This document shows, one piece after another, positions 63,721 through 64,000 of a stretch of 64,000 bases of DNA; positions within the stretch are counted from its first letter, which is position 1, and every line of letters starts with the position of its first letter. Below the pieces are notes generated by a model, which ran no database searches, was not told the origin of the DNA, and saw only the letters and a program-made list of their open reading frames with translations. Source of the DNA: Paguma larvata (lineage: Eukaryota; Chordata; Mammalia; Carnivora; Viverridae); the NCBI GenBank assembly GCA_030068075.1, contig CM057825.1:125200739-125264738 (forward strand), in the 5' to 3' direction. A program made the translations under genes and the position numbers.

Positions 63721-64000
63721 ACACGAGCAGACACAGCCAGAGGGCTCAGCCTGGGGCTGGTGAAGGCTGAAATCATGAATGGTCTTAGGATTAGCTGAAA
63801 ACAGTATGAGCGGAGGTCTGGAAAACACGGGAAAATAACCAGAGGTATAAAAGAGTTCAGTAAGATGGCCGGGAGGCAACATAAAGACATACAAATAAGC
63901 AGTGAAAATCGGTTAGAAAACAGATGTCCCCAAAAGGTCCCCTGTTTCCTGTGGTCAGCATTTTGCACACACTGTCATCTTTACTGGGAGCCCCTTCTCA
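63721..64000. other. Unassigned sequence to window end
   Basis: No gene or named repeat recognised. Confidence 0.4.

Noticed and set aside
1..64000. Endogenous retrovirus or LTR elements
   Set aside because: I looked for common LTR starts (TG...CA ends, MLT1, THE1 or MST wording) and retroviral gene fragments and saw none I could support. Diverged LTRs could still be present in the unassigned parts.

Overview
The window is mammalian nuclear DNA, most likely from a cat-family carnivore. The strongest evidence is at least fifteen copies of the felid form of the tRNA-Lys-derived CAN-SINE. Each has a head close to GGGCGCCTGGGTGGCTCAGT, a felid-type middle, a CT-rich block and an A-rich AATAAA tail. 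A sixteenth copy has an older, pan-carnivoran body. There are also young carnivore-type L1 3' ends, together with old mammal-wide MIR, L2, MER5A, MER20 and L1M/HAL1 copies. Family names were assigned by recall of consensus sequences, not by a database search.

I found no protein-coding exon I can defend, no rRNA, functional tRNA or CRISPR array, and no virus-derived element I can recognise. The window reads as intergenic or intronic sequence. Its one clear gene-start signal is a CpG island at about 42.08-42.66 kb. It holds a near-perfect RFX X-box (42127-42143), an inverted CCAAT box, an ETS core and a consensus splice donor at 42623/42624. It probably drives the first exon of an unidentified plus-strand transcript, perhaps a cilia-related gene or a lncRNA.

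Layout. 0-21.6 kb: GC-richer and dominated by ancient MIR, L2 and MER20 relics plus (CA/GT)n microsatellites. It has no CAN-SINE, and young L1 only at 1-350 and 19.76-20.18 kb. 21.6-30.5 kb: two minus-strand SINEs, a MER5A copy split by an L1 tail, and unique AT-balanced stretches that look like conserved non-coding DNA (24.5-24.9 and 28.5-29.3 kb). 30.5-41.2 kb: AT-rich and dense in L1M relics, with a younger L1 and eight SINEs inserted in them. 41.2-46 kb: the CpG island followed by L2, MIR and MER20. 46-55.5 kb: L1M and SINEs, then a long L2 copy (about 52.35-54.95 kb) broken by two SINEs and a reverse-oriented L1M. 55.5-58.9 kb: mostly unique sequence with the best conserved-enhancer candidate (55.99-56.48 kb). 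58.9-63.4 kb: a long L1M relic carrying a nested younger L1 and a SINE.

No set of genes can be seen working together. The best biological leads are the X-box promoter and several homeodomain-site-rich unique stretches that could be distal enhancers. These need alignment to other mammals.
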